A stretch of DNA of 64,000 nucleotides from Acinetobacter sp. GSS19 (GCF_028621895.1 NZ_CP117520.1:558001-622000); one strand, 5' to 3'; numbered from the stretch's first letter, positions 10,236-22,356 are shown. The notes: a model not told the origin generated them from the letters alone. Numbers and translations: made by a program.

Positions 10236-10868
10236 ATGCGTGCACTAGTCATTTCAACAGTAGTCGGGGCGTTGGCACTTTCTGGTTGCCAGAATATGGA
10301 ATATGACAAAACTGCAATGGGTGCCGGCTTAGGTGCTTTATTAGGTGCGGGTATCGCATATTCTAATGCTGACAAAGATAAAATGGGTCAAGCTGCTGCG
10401 ATCGGTGCTGTTGTAGGCGCGGGTGCGGGTTTGTTACTTGACAAGAAAGAAAAACGTTTACGTGAAGAATTGGCAGGTACTGGTGTTGACGTTAACCGTA
10501 ATGCAGACGGTTCGATCAACATGGTCATGCCATCTGTGACTTTCGCAACAGACTCTTCTGCGATTCAACCACGCTTCCAATCTGCATTGAATGATGTAGC
10601 GCGTGTATTACGTGAAGATGGCACAGCAAGCAAATTAGCGTTGGTGATCCATGGTCATACAGATAGCGTAGGTTCTGATAGCTATAACCAGGCGTTGTCT
10701 GAGCGTCGTGCAAACTCTGTCTTGAGCTATTTGGCTTCTCAGGGTCTTCCTTCTTCTCGTATGACTGCGCGTGGTTATGGTGAAACTTCTCCAGTGGCAA
10801 GCAATGATACTGCTGCAGGCCGTGAGCAAAACCGCCGTGTAGAAATTACTGTTTATGAAACTCGCTAA
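10236..10868 (+). CDS. OmpA-family lipoprotein with glycine-zipper segment (YiaD-like)
   Basis: The 210-residue protein starts MRALVISTVVGALALSGC, a lipoprotein signal with a lipobox ending at Cys18. Next comes a glycine/alanine-rich zipper (AMGAGLGALLGAGIAYSNAD...GAVVGAGAGLLLDKK, about 28-75). The C-terminal peptidoglycan-binding OmpA domain holds the VIHGHTDSVGSDSYNQALSERRA and REQNRRVEI motifs. It probably anchors the outer membrane to the wall. ATG 10236 is chosen over upstream in-frame codons because AAGGAGG lies 6 bp before it and the lipobox then falls at the right distance. A terminator follows. Confidence 0.92.
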   Translation: MRALVISTVVGALALSGCQNMEYDKTAMGAGLGALLGAGIAYSNADKDKMGQAAAIGAVVGAGAGLLLDKKEKRLREELAGTGVDVNRNADGSINMVMPSVTFATDSSAIQPRFQSALNDVARVLREDGTASKLALVIHGHTDSVGSDSYNQALSERRANSVLSYLASQGLPSSRMTARGYGETSPVASNDTAAGREQNRRVEITVYETR

Positions 10869-10884
10869 TCCGAGTGACTAAAAT

Positions 10885-10910
10885 AAAAAACCACCTTCGG
10901 GTGGTTTTTT
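10885..10910 (+). terminator. terminator of the OmpA-like lipoprotein gene
   Basis: AAAAAACCACC and GGTGGTTTTTT pair around a TTCG tetraloop, ending in a T run. Confidence 0.92.
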
Positions 10911-10996
10911 ATTTTTTGCAAATGCTTACTTTTCGGCTTTAGTTCATCTTCAAGACAAGACTATAATCTCTGCCGAAATGCAGCCGAGGTAGAGAT

Positions 10997-13036
10997 ATGT
11001 CATCCGCAAGTCAACTGAATGACAAGCAACTTGAAGCCATGAAATATACTCAAGGACCCTTGTTAGTTTTGGCGGGTGCCGGTTCAGGTAAAACCTCGGT
11101 GATTACCCGGAAAATTGCCTATCTGGTGCAGCACTGCCGTATTCCTGCACATCGTATTACCGCGATGACCTTTACCAACAAGGCCGCACGCGAAATGAAA
11201 GAGCGTGTGTCAAAGCTGTTGTCACGTGAAGAAGCCAAGGGCCTATCCGTTTCTACTTTCCATACTTTTGGCCTGAATCTGTTGCGTTTAGAGCTGAAGA
11301 ACACGCCGTTAAAAGCCAATTTTTCGATTCTGGATGCGGATGATTGTAAACGGATCTTGATGGATCTGATGCATCGCGACAATCTTTCGGGTGCAGAAAG
11401 TAAAGATCTGATCGCTAAAGCGATGAAAAAAATTTCCGACTGGAAAAATGATCTAATTCCACCGGAACAGGCACATTCGACCTGTGAGACGCCAGAAGAT
11501 GTGCAAATGGCCCATCTGTATCAACTGTATGAACGCAATTTGCGTGCTTACAATGCGGTGGATTTCGATGATCTGATTGTCATGCCAACCCGTCTGTTAC
11601 AGGAAAATGCCGAAGTACGGGATAAATGGCAGAACCGGGTACGTTATTTATTGGTCGACGAATATCAGGATACCAACACGGCGCAATATATTTTAGTCAA
11701 ATTGCTGGTCGGGGTCATGGGGCAGTTCACTGCTGTGGGCGATGATGACCAGTCCATCTACGCTTGGCGTGGTGCCAAGCCTGAAAATATGGCCTTGCTG
11801 AAACAAGACTTTCCGAACCTGAAAGTCATCAAGCTGGAGCAGAATTACCGTTCCACCAGCCGGATTCTGAAATCTGCCAATGCCGTGATTGCCAATAACC
11901 CGCATATTTTTGAAAAGACGTTGTGGAGTGACAAAGGCCATGGCGAACTGATTCGTGTTATTACCTGCCGTAATGATGATGATGAAGCCGAACGGGTAGT
12001 GAAAGACCTGCTCACCCATAAGTTGATGAACGGTAAAAACTGGAAAGACTACGCGGTGCTGTATCGTGGTAATTTCCAGGCAAGGGTGCTGGAAACCCAG
12101 TTACGCCAGATGCAGATTCCCTACAAACTCTCTGGTGGACAATCCTTCTTTGCCCGGGCTGAAATTAAGGACGTGATGAGCTATTTACGTCTGATTATTA
12201 ATCCGGAAGATGACAGTGCTTTCCTGCGCATTATCAATACACCAAAACGCGCGATTGGTCCGGTCACGCTAGAAAAACTCGGATTGTTCTCACAGGAAAA
12301 TAATCTGTCTTTATTGATGGCATCTAGTGACCAGCGCCTGTCCATGGTATTGCCGAAGAAAGCGGCAACGCAGTTGCACGAATTTGCTGACTTTATTGGT
12401 AACTTTACCCGTGAACTGTTGGATGATGATGAACCTGTACCGAAAATTCGCCAGATGATGATGGAAGCAGGTTATATCGATTACATCCGAGAACAGGCCG
12501 CGACACCGGCACAGGAAAAAACCAAGCTGGATAATATCGAAACCTTATATGCCAGTATCCAGAGCCTGATTAACCGGGCAGAGGATGTCGATGAAAAAAA
12601 TATTGAAATCGTAATTCGCAAAATGGTGCTGCTTGACATGCTCGAACAGCAGCAGGAAGAAGAAGATACCGATAAAGTGAATCTGCTGACGCTGCATGCG
12701 GCAAAAGGACTAGAATTTCCTTTCGTTTATATCATGGGCTTGGAAGAAGAGCTGTTACCGCACAAGAACTCGATTGCTGCCGAAACGATTGAGGAAGAAC
12801 GCCGTCTGATGTATGTCGGAATTACCCGAGCACGTCAGGGGTTGACACTCACCTTGGCAGAGCAGCGCAAAAATGGTGGACAGATGAAACAGATGACACC
12901 AAGTCGTTTTCTGGATGAGCTGCCGCAAGACGAGATCGAATGGCTGGGGCGTAAAAAGAAACTGGCGGCCAATGTTGATCCAAAAGAACAGGCACAGATG
13001 TATCTGCAAAATCTGAAAGCCTTACTCAAACGTTAA
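10997..13036 (+). CDS. rep: ATP-dependent DNA helicase Rep
   Basis: The 679-residue superfamily 1A 3'-5' helicase helps forks pass protein roadblocks. Visible motifs are Walker A GAGSGKT (about 26-33), motif Ia [13 protein letters not shown], motif [10 protein letters not shown], motif [16 protein letters not shown], motif [12 protein letters not shown], motif [20 protein letters not shown] and motif [12 protein letters not shown]. The length and the LEFPFVYI(M)G-LEEELLPH context favour Rep over UvrD, which is usually about 720 residues. GAGG precedes the ATG. dut follows after 34 bp and may be co-transcribed. Confidence 0.93.
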   Translation: MSSASQLNDKQLEAMKYTQGPLLVLAGAGSGKTSVITRKIAYLVQHCRIPAHRITAMTFTNKAAREMKERVSKLLSREEAKGLSVSTFHTFGLNLLRLELKNTPLKANFSILDADDCKRILMDLMHRDNLSGAESKDLIAKAMKKISDWKNDLIPPEQAHSTCETPEDVQMAHLYQLYERNLRAYNAVDFDDLIVMPTRLLQENAEVRDKWQNRVRYLLVDEYQDTNTAQYILVKLLVGVMGQFTAVGDDDQSIYAWRGAKPENMALLKQDFPNLKVIKLEQNYRSTSRILKSANAVIANNPHIFEKTLWSDKGHGELIRVITCRNDDDEAERVVKDLLTHKLMNGKNWKDYAVLYRGNFQARVLETQLRQMQIPYKLSGGQSFFARAEIKDVMSYLRLIINPEDDSAFLRIINTPKRAIGPVTLEKLGLFSQENNLSLLMASSDQRLSMVLPKKAATQLHEFADFIGNFTRELLDDDEPVPKIRQMMMEAGYIDYIREQAATPAQEKTKLDNIETLYASIQSLINRAEDVDEKNIEIVIRKMVLLDMLEQQQEEEDTDKVNLLTLHAAKGLEFPFVYIMGLEEELLPHKNSIAAETIEEERRLMYVGITRARQGLTLTLAEQRKNGGQMKQMTPSRFLDELPQDEIEWLGRKKKLAANVDPKEQAQMYLQNLKALLKR

Positions 13037-13070
13037 AATATCCTCTCCCTTGAAATTAACAGGAAAAATT

Positions 13071-13523
13071 ATGAAAGTTCAGTTGAAAGTACTCGATCCG
13101 CGTTTGGGCAATGAATGGCCATTACCGACCTATGCCACCGCAGGTTCTGCTGGGCTGGACTTACGTGCCTGTTTAGACGAAGCGATTCAGATTGAGCCGG
13201 GACAAACCATTTTAGTCAAAACCGGTATGGCGATTTATATTGAAGATGTGAATTATGCGGGACTGATTTTGCCACGTTCGGGTTTGGGTCATAAACACGG
13301 CATCGTATTGGGTAACCTGGTTGGCTTGATTGACTCGGATTATCAGGGTGAATTGATGGTGTCCGTGTGGAACCGAGGTCAACAGCCGTTTTGTCTAGAG
13401 CCGGGTGAGCGTTTGGCACAATACGTTCTGGTTCCGGTTATTCAGGCAGAGTTTGAGCAGGTGGATGAATTCGTTGCAACCGAACGTGGTGCGGGCGGTT
13501 TCGGTCATACTGGTAAAAACTAA
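13071..13523 (+). CDS. dut: dUTP diphosphatase
   Basis: The 150-residue trimeric dUTPase hydrolyses dUTP to dUMP, keeping uracil out of DNA and supplying dTMP synthesis. All five family motifs are present: [41 protein letters not shown] and the C-terminal [11 protein letters not shown]. The frame is open to a TTG at 13050, but ATG 13071 with AGGA upstream matches the family N-terminus. Confidence 0.96.
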   Translation: MKVQLKVLDPRLGNEWPLPTYATAGSAGLDLRACLDEAIQIEPGQTILVKTGMAIYIEDVNYAGLILPRSGLGHKHGIVLGNLVGLIDSDYQGELMVSVWNRGQQPFCLEPGERLAQYVLVPVIQAEFEQVDEFVATERGAGGFGHTGKN

Positions 13524-13541
13524 GTCTCACTACGCTAATGA

Positions 13542-13561
13542 AAGCCTGTTTCGACAGGCTT
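13542..13561 (+). terminator. probable terminator after dut
   Basis: AAGCCTGT pairs with ACAGGCTT around TTCG. The following tract is only moderately T-rich (CATTTCATT), so termination may be partial. Confidence 0.55.
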
Positions 13562-13730
13562 CATTTCATTCTATGCTTGAATAATATGAAAAAATGGATT
13601 AAAAAGTAGCCGGATTTTTAGATGACAAAAACATTACTTGTTTATTACAAAATTTTTCAAGTATCATGATTTCCTTCGAGTAGGCTTTCTTTTCAAGATC
13701 TAAAAGAATAGCCATGGATGTACATACCTC

Positions 13731-16047
<2,317 letters not shown>

Positions 16048-16053
16048 TCATCA

Positions 16054-16090
16054 GCAATAAAAAAGCCTCCTTGTGAGGCTTTTTTATTGC
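16054..16090 (+). terminator. strong terminator after argB
   Basis: GCAATAAAAAAGCCTC pairs with GAGGCTTTTTTATTGC around CTTGT, a 16-bp perfect stem. Confidence 0.92.
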
Positions 16091-16161
16091 TGTAATTTTA
16101 GTCACTTAATTGTCATCAACTTCGCCTAGTTTATAGCGATGACTTGTAGAGGATGTCATCG

Positions 16162-16941
16162 ATGTTAGCCAAGTTGAACCCGTCACAACAAAATTTTGAT
16201 GTGTCATTTCCCACAGGAATTACTGCGCCAAAAACAGAATATTTATTTGAATGGGTGGACTCACTCAAAGTCTTACAAGAAGTACAACGCTTTCGTGCTC
16301 AACAATTTTCTGAGCAATTTGGGGTCAATTTCCCGCAGCAATTGGATCAGGATCTTTATGATTTTGGTTGTGAACATGCTGTGTTACGCAATAAAGAGAC
16401 CCGTGAAATTATTGCGTATACCCGCTTAAAAATGTTTCAAGGGCACGAATTGGCACAAAGTTATAGTGCACAAGAATTTCAAGTGTTCCCACAGTTATCC
16501 CATTTGGACAATGTGGTGGAAATGGGCCGGGTCTGTGTACATTCGCGTTACCGTTCGAGTAAAGCACTTTCTACTTTGTGGCTGAATCTAATTCCGAAAG
16601 TCTTGTGGGGAATGCGTGCAAAATATCTGATCGGTTGTGTAAGTATCCGCTGGGAAGGGAATCAGTCACGTGCTTACCATACCCATCAGTATCTACAGCA
16701 ATTAGATCCTGCAAGAACAGTCGACATCCAGCCATTACAGGCATTTGAACCTCGCCTCAACGATACGATTTTGGCTCAGGATGAGAAAATTCCAAAACTG
16801 TTTGATGTGTATTTAGAGATGCAGGCCAAATTGTCTAAACAGGCCTATTTAGATCAGCAGTTCAATTGTCTGGACTATTTCGTGCTGCTTGAAGTCAAAA
16901 AAATGGCACGTAACTTTATGCTGCAACAGAAGGCGGGTTAA
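16162..16941 (+). CDS. OlsB-like GNAT acyltransferase
   Basis: The 259-residue protein fits the acetyltransferase-5/OlsB pattern (ornithine-acyl-ACP N-acyltransferase-like). It shows FRAQQFSEQFG, an acidic LYDFGCEHAVLRN, TREIIAYTRLK, and EMGRVCVHSRYRSSKALSTLW-type segments. OlsB relatives make the lyso form of ornithine lipid or an acyl-homoserine-lactone-like product. No OlsA partner is adjacent, so the product is uncertain. An ATG at 16153 directly abuts GAGG, so ATG 16162, 9 bp after it, is the better start. The next gene lies 95 bp downstream on the same strand. Confidence 0.75.
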   Translation: MLAKLNPSQQNFDVSFPTGITAPKTEYLFEWVDSLKVLQEVQRFRAQQFSEQFGVNFPQQLDQDLYDFGCEHAVLRNKETREIIAYTRLKMFQGHELAQSYSAQEFQVFPQLSHLDNVVEMGRVCVHSRYRSSKALSTLWLNLIPKVLWGMRAKYLIGCVSIRWEGNQSRAYHTHQYLQQLDPARTVDIQPLQAFEPRLNDTILAQDEKIPKLFDVYLEMQAKLSKQAYLDQQFNCLDYFVLLEVKKMARNFMLQQKAG

Positions 16942-17036
16942 GCTGCATCATCGGTCAGGTTCGATAATCTGATTTGCAAGGCGAAATCGACTGATGCACA
17001 ATAAACACTTAATTTTATCAGGTGTTTCTGAAGTCT

Positions 17037-17885
17037 ATGTGCCAGTTACTCGGAATGAATTGTGCGACCCCCACGGATATTACCTTTTCTTTCCGAGGGT
17101 TTTCACAGCGGGCAGGGATTACCTCAGATCATTGTGATGGTTTCGGCATCGCATTTTTTGAGGATAAAGCCTGCCGTCTGTTTGTCGATAACCAGTCGGC
17201 TGTTGAATCACCGATCGCTGAACTAATCCGTAACTATCCGATCAAATCTCGCAACGTGATTGCACATATCCGCAAGGCGACCCAGGGAAAAATCAATTTG
17301 GAAAATTCTCATCCTTTTATGCGCGAGTTATGGGGGCGTCACTGGATTTTTGCACATAACGGTGATTTACATGATTTTCAGCCTGCTTTAACTGGACGTT
17401 TTATGCCGGTGGGGAATACTGACAGTGAGCGTGCTTTTTGTTATTTGCTGGATCAGTTGGTGGAACGTTTTGGTTATGTCGAACCGGCACTGGATGAGAT
17501 TTTTGCAGTGTTGGCTGAGGTTTCTCCACAAATTGCAGAGCATGGGACCTTTAATTTTTGTCTATCCAATGGACAGGCGCTGTTTAGTTATGCCACCACC
17601 AAACTGCACTGGCTGGTACGTGAATATCCTTTCAAGCCGGCACGTTTGATTGATCTGGATGTGGAAGTCGATTTTAGTCAGGTGACGACGGCGGCAGACC
17701 GTGTAGCAGTCATTACCACCGATCCCTTAACGCAAAACGAAGTTTGGACTGCGTATGTTCCAGGGCAGATGATTCTATTCCAACAGGGGCAGCCGATTAA
17801 GAGCATGCAAACGCGAGTGGAGCGTTTGGTGCGTGAAGCAGAAAATCCTGCCCTAAAACGGATCACACCTGCTGATCAATATTAA
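17037..17885 (+). CDS. class II glutamine amidotransferase (YafJ-like)
   Basis: The 282-residue protein starts MCQLLGMNC, so removal of Met would expose the N-terminal nucleophile Cys. Class II glutaminase hallmarks follow: HIRKATQG, NSHPF, and FAHNGDLHDF (oxyanion Asn-Gly). TDSERAFCYLLD is typical of the YafJ/GAT-1-like family, which lacks a fused synthase domain. It probably releases ammonia from glutamine, but the acceptor is unknown. The frame continues upstream to a GTG at 17022, but ATG 17037 is required for the Cys2 nucleophile. Confidence 0.88.
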   Translation: MCQLLGMNCATPTDITFSFRGFSQRAGITSDHCDGFGIAFFEDKACRLFVDNQSAVESPIAELIRNYPIKSRNVIAHIRKATQGKINLENSHPFMRELWGRHWIFAHNGDLHDFQPALTGRFMPVGNTDSERAFCYLLDQLVERFGYVEPALDEIFAVLAEVSPQIAEHGTFNFCLSNGQALFSYATTKLHWLVREYPFKPARLIDLDVEVDFSQVTTAADRVAVITTDPLTQNEVWTAYVPGQMILFQQGQPIKSMQTRVERLVREAENPALKRITPADQY

Positions 17886-18154
17886 TGTGATGGATTTCTC
17901 ATATTAATCCTTTGTTTTTACTTGGTTTTATGTTTTTAAAGTCTTAAATTTAAAGCGAAATAATTATCATTTTGGCTAAAAAATATCTTATCTTTTTAAT
18001 CTGAATTAATATATTTTTTATATTTAAAACATGAACTTGCAACAAATTGGTGCGCTTTATGGCTAAACCCAACTGATTTGCTTGTTTTTTATTTGCGAAA
18101 ATTAAATATAAGATGCTTTTCAAGTGATAAATAATGTATGCCACAGGTGGTCGT

Positions 18155-18610
18155 ATGATGATGAAATGGGATCCAGAATATAATACTGGCATCGATGTGA
18201 TTGACGATCAGCACAAACGAATCTTGGATTATATCAACGAAATCGATGGTATTGCTGCGAATACGGATCGCGCGCGTATCAAGCAGATCCTGGATAACAT
18301 TATTGACTATACTCAGTCGCATTTCACTTTCGAAGAAAGTCTGCAGGAAGAAGCAGGTTACAAGTACCGTGTACCGCACAAACGCGTACATGACTTGTTT
18401 ATTAAAAAAATTGAATCTTATCGTGACCGCTTTGAATCAGGGCATTCGATTGAAGCCGAGTTACATGAAGTTTTATCGAAATGGTTAATTAACCATATCC
18501 AGCACGATGATGCGGATTATGTTGGCGCTGTAAAAGAAAATATGATGGGTATCATTAAAGAGAAAGAAAAGAAAAGAGGGAAAAACTGGTTTGCTCGTTT
18601 CTTCTCATAA
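18155..18610 (+). CDS. bacteriohemerythrin
   Basis: The 151-residue protein is a single hemerythrin domain that binds O2 at a di-iron site. The ligand pattern is clear: DDQHKRIL (first His), HFTFEE (His and Glu), HKRVHD (two His), and HIQHDDADY (His and Asp). A basic tail (KEKEKKRGKNWFARFFS) extends past the domain. Three consecutive ATGs (18155, 18158, 18161) follow AGGTGG; the first is given, but 18158 is equally likely. The upstream 270 bp is very AT-rich. It stands alone and ends in a terminator. Confidence 0.9.
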   Translation: MMMKWDPEYNTGIDVIDDQHKRILDYINEIDGIAANTDRARIKQILDNIIDYTQSHFTFEESLQEEAGYKYRVPHKRVHDLFIKKIESYRDRFESGHSIEAELHEVLSKWLINHIQHDDADYVGAVKENMMGIIKEKEKKRGKNWFARFFS

Positions 18611-18676
18611 TAAAAAATTAAACGACAGAATAAATGAGCATCGAAAATTAAAATAACCAATCGATAAATTAGCGCA

Positions 18677-18709
18677 GCAAATCATCCTCAGGATGGTTTG
18701 CTTTTTTCT
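18677..18709 (+). terminator. terminator after the bacteriohemerythrin gene
   Basis: GCAAATCATCC pairs with GGATGGTTTGC (one G-U) around TCA, followed by a T-rich tract. Confidence 0.85.
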
Positions 18710-18775
18710 TTGTAAACTTTGATTTTCATTGATGACAAAGGCAAAATAGCCAAAGACTTTTTCAAGGTATACGTC

Positions 18776-19858
18776 ATGCAGGACAATTCTATGTCGCGAT
18801 GGTTAGCGCCGCTGATGGCATTTTGTTTATCATTTCTAATGATTGCCACATTGGCACCTCTAGTGGGGATTCAGACAGAACGTCAAATTGATTTCTGGCT
18901 CCTCTGGTTGGCCAGTATGCTAATTTTGGCCTTACCGCTGGCTTATCTTGAAATTGCCTTGGTAAAACGTGCCAAGATTTCGGCCTTACAGGCTTTATCT
19001 TCCCTGACCCGAGATGCTGACGCTTCAGCACGATGGCGTTTGGCGGGTTGGTTGGCTGCGCTGTTTATTCCTTTCTTTGCTGGAGGAATGCTTGCCCACA
19101 GTAGTGACCTTTTGTTGTCACAGCAAAACTTGGGGGTAAACAGTACTGTAATTATCGCTGCTGCGGCTGTCTTGGCGTTGATCTTGTCATTGTTGGCTCG
19201 TCCTATTTTACTGGGCTTAGCAGCGCTAGGGGTATTGGCATCACTGATTACTGCGAATGTCATGGGTGATACAGCAAGCAACTGGCAGATGACTGCAATT
19301 CAATCAAAAGAGTTACTCTACGCGGCTGTCTTGGCTTTGGTTGCAACCGGTTTGGGCTTGGGGATGTATGGACAAACCAGTCTGCCGCAAGTTAAAAATC
19401 GTGATGAAGCCAGTAAGACCGTCTTGCCGATCTGGATTGCTCAGCTGATTGCCGTATTGGCTTTTGCCTTTTTCTCGGTCAAGCTGGCTGTTCCTGCCAT
19501 AACATTGCTCATCAGTGCCATCGCTGTCAGTGCGGTAATGTTGCAAATGGCGCGTGAGCAATTGGCCCATCGTCAGTTAGCCGTTCCAGTCCAATGGTTG
19601 TTGGTGGTTATCCCAATGCTGCTCTGGGCTGTTCCTGCAATAAGCGTGGTGTTGAATCCTATCCTGATCATTTGGGGGCTGGTGATTGCCCTCATTTACG
19701 CGATTTTTGTGGGTTGGGTGATGAAGATCAGCCATTTGCGTAAAGCGCTGAATTTTAGCAATGAACTGTTTTATAACCTATGGCGTATTGCGGTTCGTAT
19801 CATCTTGCCGTTGACGATTATTTTATCGCTTATTGCTTTTATTGGATCTTTGCTATGA
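18776..19858 (+). CDS. polytopic membrane protein resembling sodium:neurotransmitter symporters
   Basis: The roughly 360-residue protein is almost wholly hydrophobic, with about ten predicted membrane segments. The opening MSRWLAPLMAFCLSFLM...LLWLASMLILALPLAYLEIALVKRAK resembles the NSS N-terminal repeat, and the end YNLWRIAVRIILPLTIILSL resembles the NSS C-terminus. It is shorter than usual NSS proteins (about 440-500 residues), so transport is not proven. Two starts are possible: 18776 (AAGG upstream) and 18791 (AGGA upstream). Its TGA overlaps the rnfH ATG (ATGA), implying coupled translation. Confidence 0.65.
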   Translation: MQDNSMSRWLAPLMAFCLSFLMIATLAPLVGIQTERQIDFWLLWLASMLILALPLAYLEIALVKRAKISALQALSSLTRDADASARWRLAGWLAALFIPFFAGGMLAHSSDLLLSQQNLGVNSTVIIAAAAVLALILSLLARPILLGLAALGVLASLITANVMGDTASNWQMTAIQSKELLYAAVLALVATGLGLGMYGQTSLPQVKNRDEASKTVLPIWIAQLIAVLAFAFFSVKLAVPAITLLISAIAVSAVMLQMAREQLAHRQLAVPVQWLLVVIPMLLWAVPAISVVLNPILIIWGLVIALIYAIFVGWVMKISHLRKALNFSNELFYNLWRIAVRIILPLTIILSLIAFIGSLL

Positions 19859-20178
19859 GCGAGCCACAGCAAGTCTGGGTGGCTTACGCAACCGCAACGC
19901 AGCAATTTCATATTGCTGTGCCTTATGTACCGGGGATGACAGCAGGCGACGCGATCCGGCAAAGTGCGATTGAGCAGCAGGTCGTTTTACCTCAACCTTT
20001 ACAGCTCGGGATCTTTGGCGTCAAAGTTGAAAATGCAGATCATGTGTTACAGGCGGGTGATCGGGTCGAGATTTATCGTGCATTAATCATTCAACCACAA
20101 GATATCCGGCGTAAACGTGCTGCAAAAAATCCGGTGGGACGCTATCAGAAAGGTAATCGCTTTAAACAATCGAAATGA
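19855..20178 (+). CDS. rnfH: RnfH-family ubiquitin-fold protein
   Basis: The 107-residue protein starts MSEPQQVWVAYATATQQFHIAV and has the RnfH/UPF0125 beta-grasp pattern, including LQLGIFGVKVENADHVLQAGDRVEIYRAL and a basic tail RRKRAAKNPVGRYQ. The biochemical role is not settled in the family, and no rnfABCDGE genes are nearby. The start overlaps the stop of the preceding membrane-protein gene by 4 bp. It is convergent with bamE across a terminator. Confidence 0.88.
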   Translation: MSEPQQVWVAYATATQQFHIAVPYVPGMTAGDAIRQSAIEQQVVLPQPLQLGIFGVKVENADHVLQAGDRVEIYRALIIQPQDIRRKRAAKNPVGRYQKGNRFKQSK

Positions 20179-20184
20179 TATAAA

Positions 20185-20205
20185 AAACCCCTCATTGAGG
20201 GGTTT
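20185..20205 (+). terminator. terminator between rnfH and bamE
   Basis: AAACCCCTC pairs with GAGGGGTTT around ATT. The A run on the left and CTTTTT on the right allow use from both strands. Confidence 0.85.
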
Positions 20206-20223
20206 CTTTTTAATTTAAACGGT

Positions 20224-20622
20224 CTATAGTGGTGGCGCATTTAGGATCGCCTCTTTTGAAGGCGGCAAACCTGGTTGTGTTTCTGGGATCGTTTCTAAAC
20301 CTTCAATTTTTGTCACGATACCTGATTCATTAAAATAGATTTTTAAATGTTGACCATATGCAGCCGGAATCTTGGCTTTTTTAGCATAAGTTCCTGGAAT
20401 ATAGTGATAGATGTAGTCCCAGCGTAGTGGATTCATCGGATCGGTAACGGTCGGGCTTCCGAGTAAAAAGCGGACTTGTTGATGCGTCATGCCAACTTGA
20501 ATTTTGGCTGCTTGCGCCTGTGTGAGGGGAGTTCCTTGTGGAATATCGACTTTATATACCCCTAATGTCGAACAGCCGGCGAGCAGTGAAGTGACCAATA
20601 ACGTCAACATGATTTTTTGCAT
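20224..20622 (-). CDS. bamE: outer membrane assembly lipoprotein BamE (SmpA/OmlA)
   Basis: The 132-residue lipoprotein starts MQKIMLTLLVTSLLAGC, with the lipobox ending at Cys17. The SmpA/OmlA fold follows: VGMTHQQVRFLLGSPTVTDPMNPLRWDYIYHY. It stabilises the BamABCD complex that inserts beta-barrels into the outer membrane. The C-terminal proline-rich tail (IPETQPGLPPSKEAI) is longer than in E. coli. It is divergent from fur, a common arrangement in gamma-proteobacteria. Confidence 0.95.
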   Translation of the reverse strand: MQKIMLTLLVTSLLAGCSTLGVYKVDIPQGTPLTQAQAAKIQVGMTHQQVRFLLGSPTVTDPMNPLRWDYIYHYIPGTYAKKAKIPAAYGQHLKIYFNESGIVTKIEGLETIPETQPGLPPSKEAILNAPPL

Positions 20623-20733
20623 TTTGCTACACTATCCCAATTAATTATGATGCATTCGATCCGAGGATAAATCATACTGCATCTAAACTCTGTTGCATAT
20701 TCCAACTTAACATTTGTTGAGAGACCTTTTTTC

Positions 20734-21171
20734 ATGCCTATTTCAAATCAAGATTTACGTAAAGCTGGTTTAAAAGTTACCTTACCACGGATCAAGATAT
20801 TGGAATTATTAGAAAATTCAAGACAACATCATTTGAGCGCGGAAGATATTTATAAAACATTATTGGAACAGGGTGAAGATGTTGGTCTCGCAACCGTATA
20901 TCGTGTGTTAACACAGTTTGAAGCAGCAGGCATTATCCAGCGTCATCATTTTGAAAATAACCATTCAGTTTTTGAAATCATGCAGGAAGATCACCACGAT
21001 CATTTGGTCTGCCAGAACTGTAACAAAGTCATTGAATTTACAAATGATGTGATTGAACATGAACAGCACGCCGTGGCGGAAAAACATGGTTTTGCATTGA
21101 CGGGTCATTCTTTAAATCTGTATGGCTATTGTGACAGCGTAGAGTGTCAGGATGCTTTTCGTAAGAAGTAA
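20734..21171 (+). CDS. fur: ferric uptake regulator Fur
   Basis: The 145-residue protein has the winged-helix DNA-binding domain (KAGLKVTLPRIKILELL...GLATVYRVLTQFEAAGI). The metal-binding and dimerisation half holds HHFENNHSVFE, the Fur-typical HHDHLVCQNC and a second zinc pair YGYCDSVECQ. With Fe2+ it represses iron-acquisition genes. A likely target in this window is the TonB receptor at 41.8-43.9 kb, which carries Fur-box-like sequences. I see no good Fur box in the 111-bp bamE-fur region. Confidence 0.97.
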   Translation: MPISNQDLRKAGLKVTLPRIKILELLENSRQHHLSAEDIYKTLLEQGEDVGLATVYRVLTQFEAAGIIQRHHFENNHSVFEIMQEDHHDHLVCQNCNKVIEFTNDVIEHEQHAVAEKHGFALTGHSLNLYGYCDSVECQDAFRKK

Positions 21172-21193
21172 GATTCACATAAATCTGACAAAT

Positions 21194-21223
21194 AAAAAAA
21201 GAAGCTTTAAAGCTTCTTTTTTT
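21194..21223 (+). terminator. bidirectional terminator between fur and pilU
   Basis: A near-perfect palindrome (AAAAAAAGAAGCTTT / AAAGCTTCTTTTTTT) separates the two convergent genes. Confidence 0.88.
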
Positions 21224-21237
21224 GATCTGGATAAATC

Positions 21238-22356
21238 TTAATGGTTATCAAACGTGATATTGCGGCTTGCATTCAATAACTGGTCACCACCTTCTTCGAT
21301 CAACTTGATTTGTAGACGTAGATCGTTTGGTGCATCGGCATGTTTTAATGCTTCTTTATAATTGATGATACCCGCACGATAGAGATCAAACAGTGCCTGG
21401 TCGAAGGTCTGCATGCCCAGTTCACGTGAACGTTTCATCAGGTCTTTGATGTTGTGAATTTCACCCTTACGGATGTAATCAGCCAGAAGGGGGGTATTGA
21501 TCAGCAGTTCAATGGCAGCACGACGGGATTTTCCATCAACGGTCGGAATCAGTTGCTGTGCCACAATCGCTTTCAGGTTGAGTGACAAGTCCATATACAG
21601 TTGGCTATGGCGGTCAGCATCAAAGAAGTGAATAATCCGGTCTAGCGCCTGGTTGGCATTGTTGGCGTGCAGCGTTGCCAAAACCAAGTGACCGGTTTCT
21701 GCAAAGGCAATCGCATAGTCCATGGTTTCACGGGAACGAATCTCACCGATCAGAATGACATCTGGCGCCTGACGTAGGGTATTTTTCAGAGCCACTTCAA
21801 ATGAATCGGTATCAATTCCAACTTCACGTTGGGTAATAATACAGCCCGCGTGTTCATGTACGAACTCGATCGGGTCTTCAATTGTGATGATATGACCTTT
21901 GGAATTGTGGTTACGATAACCAATCATCGAGGCCAGTGACGTTGATTTACCCGTACCGGTTGCACCGACAAAGATAATAATGCCACGTTTGGTCATGGCG
22001 AGATCTTTAAGAATCGGTGGTAAATTCAGGTCTTCCATACTTGGAATTTTGGTTTCAATACGACGTAACACCATGCCAGGTAAATCACGCTGCTGAAAGG
22101 CGCTGACACGGAAGCGTGCACTTTTCTCGCGGTTGGTAATCGCAAAGTTACATTCACGTGTCTGCTGAAATTCAAGACGCTGTTTGTCTGACATGATCGA
22201 ATGTAGAAGTTGGCCTACAATCTCCCCAGTCAATTTGGTTTTGGAGACCGGTACAATTTGCCCGTTGATTTTCATAGAGGGTTCAACGTCGGCGGTAATA
22301 AATAAGTCTGAAGCTTTTTGTTGTATCATTAAGTTCAGTAAATCATTAAAGTCCAT
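21238..22356 (-). CDS. pilU: type IV pilus retraction ATPase PilU
   Basis: The 372-residue secretion ATPase is a PilT paralogue. Motifs are Walker A GATGTGKST, the Asp-box region ITIEDPIEFVHEH, Walker B-type APDVILIGEIRSRETMDYAIAFAETGHLVLATLHAN, and an extended C-terminus. It assists PilT in pilus retraction under load at the inner membrane. GGGGGAAATC precedes the ATG. It lies 29 bp after the pilT stop, so the two are almost certainly one operon. Confidence 0.95.
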   Translation of the reverse strand: MDFNDLLNLMIQQKASDLFITADVEPSMKINGQIVPVSKTKLTGEIVGQLLHSIMSDKQRLEFQQTRECNFAITNREKSARFRVSAFQQRDLPGMVLRRIETKIPSMEDLNLPPILKDLAMTKRGIIIFVGATGTGKSTSLASMIGYRNHNSKGHIITIEDPIEFVHEHAGCIITQREVGIDTDSFEVALKNTLRQAPDVILIGEIRSRETMDYAIAFAETGHLVLATLHANNANQALDRIIHFFDADRHSQLYMDLSLNLKAIVAQQLIPTVDGKSRRAAIELLINTPLLADYIRKGEIHNIKDLMKRSRELGMQTFDQALFDLYRAGIINYKEALKHADAPNDLRLQIKLIEEGGDQLLNASRNITFDNH

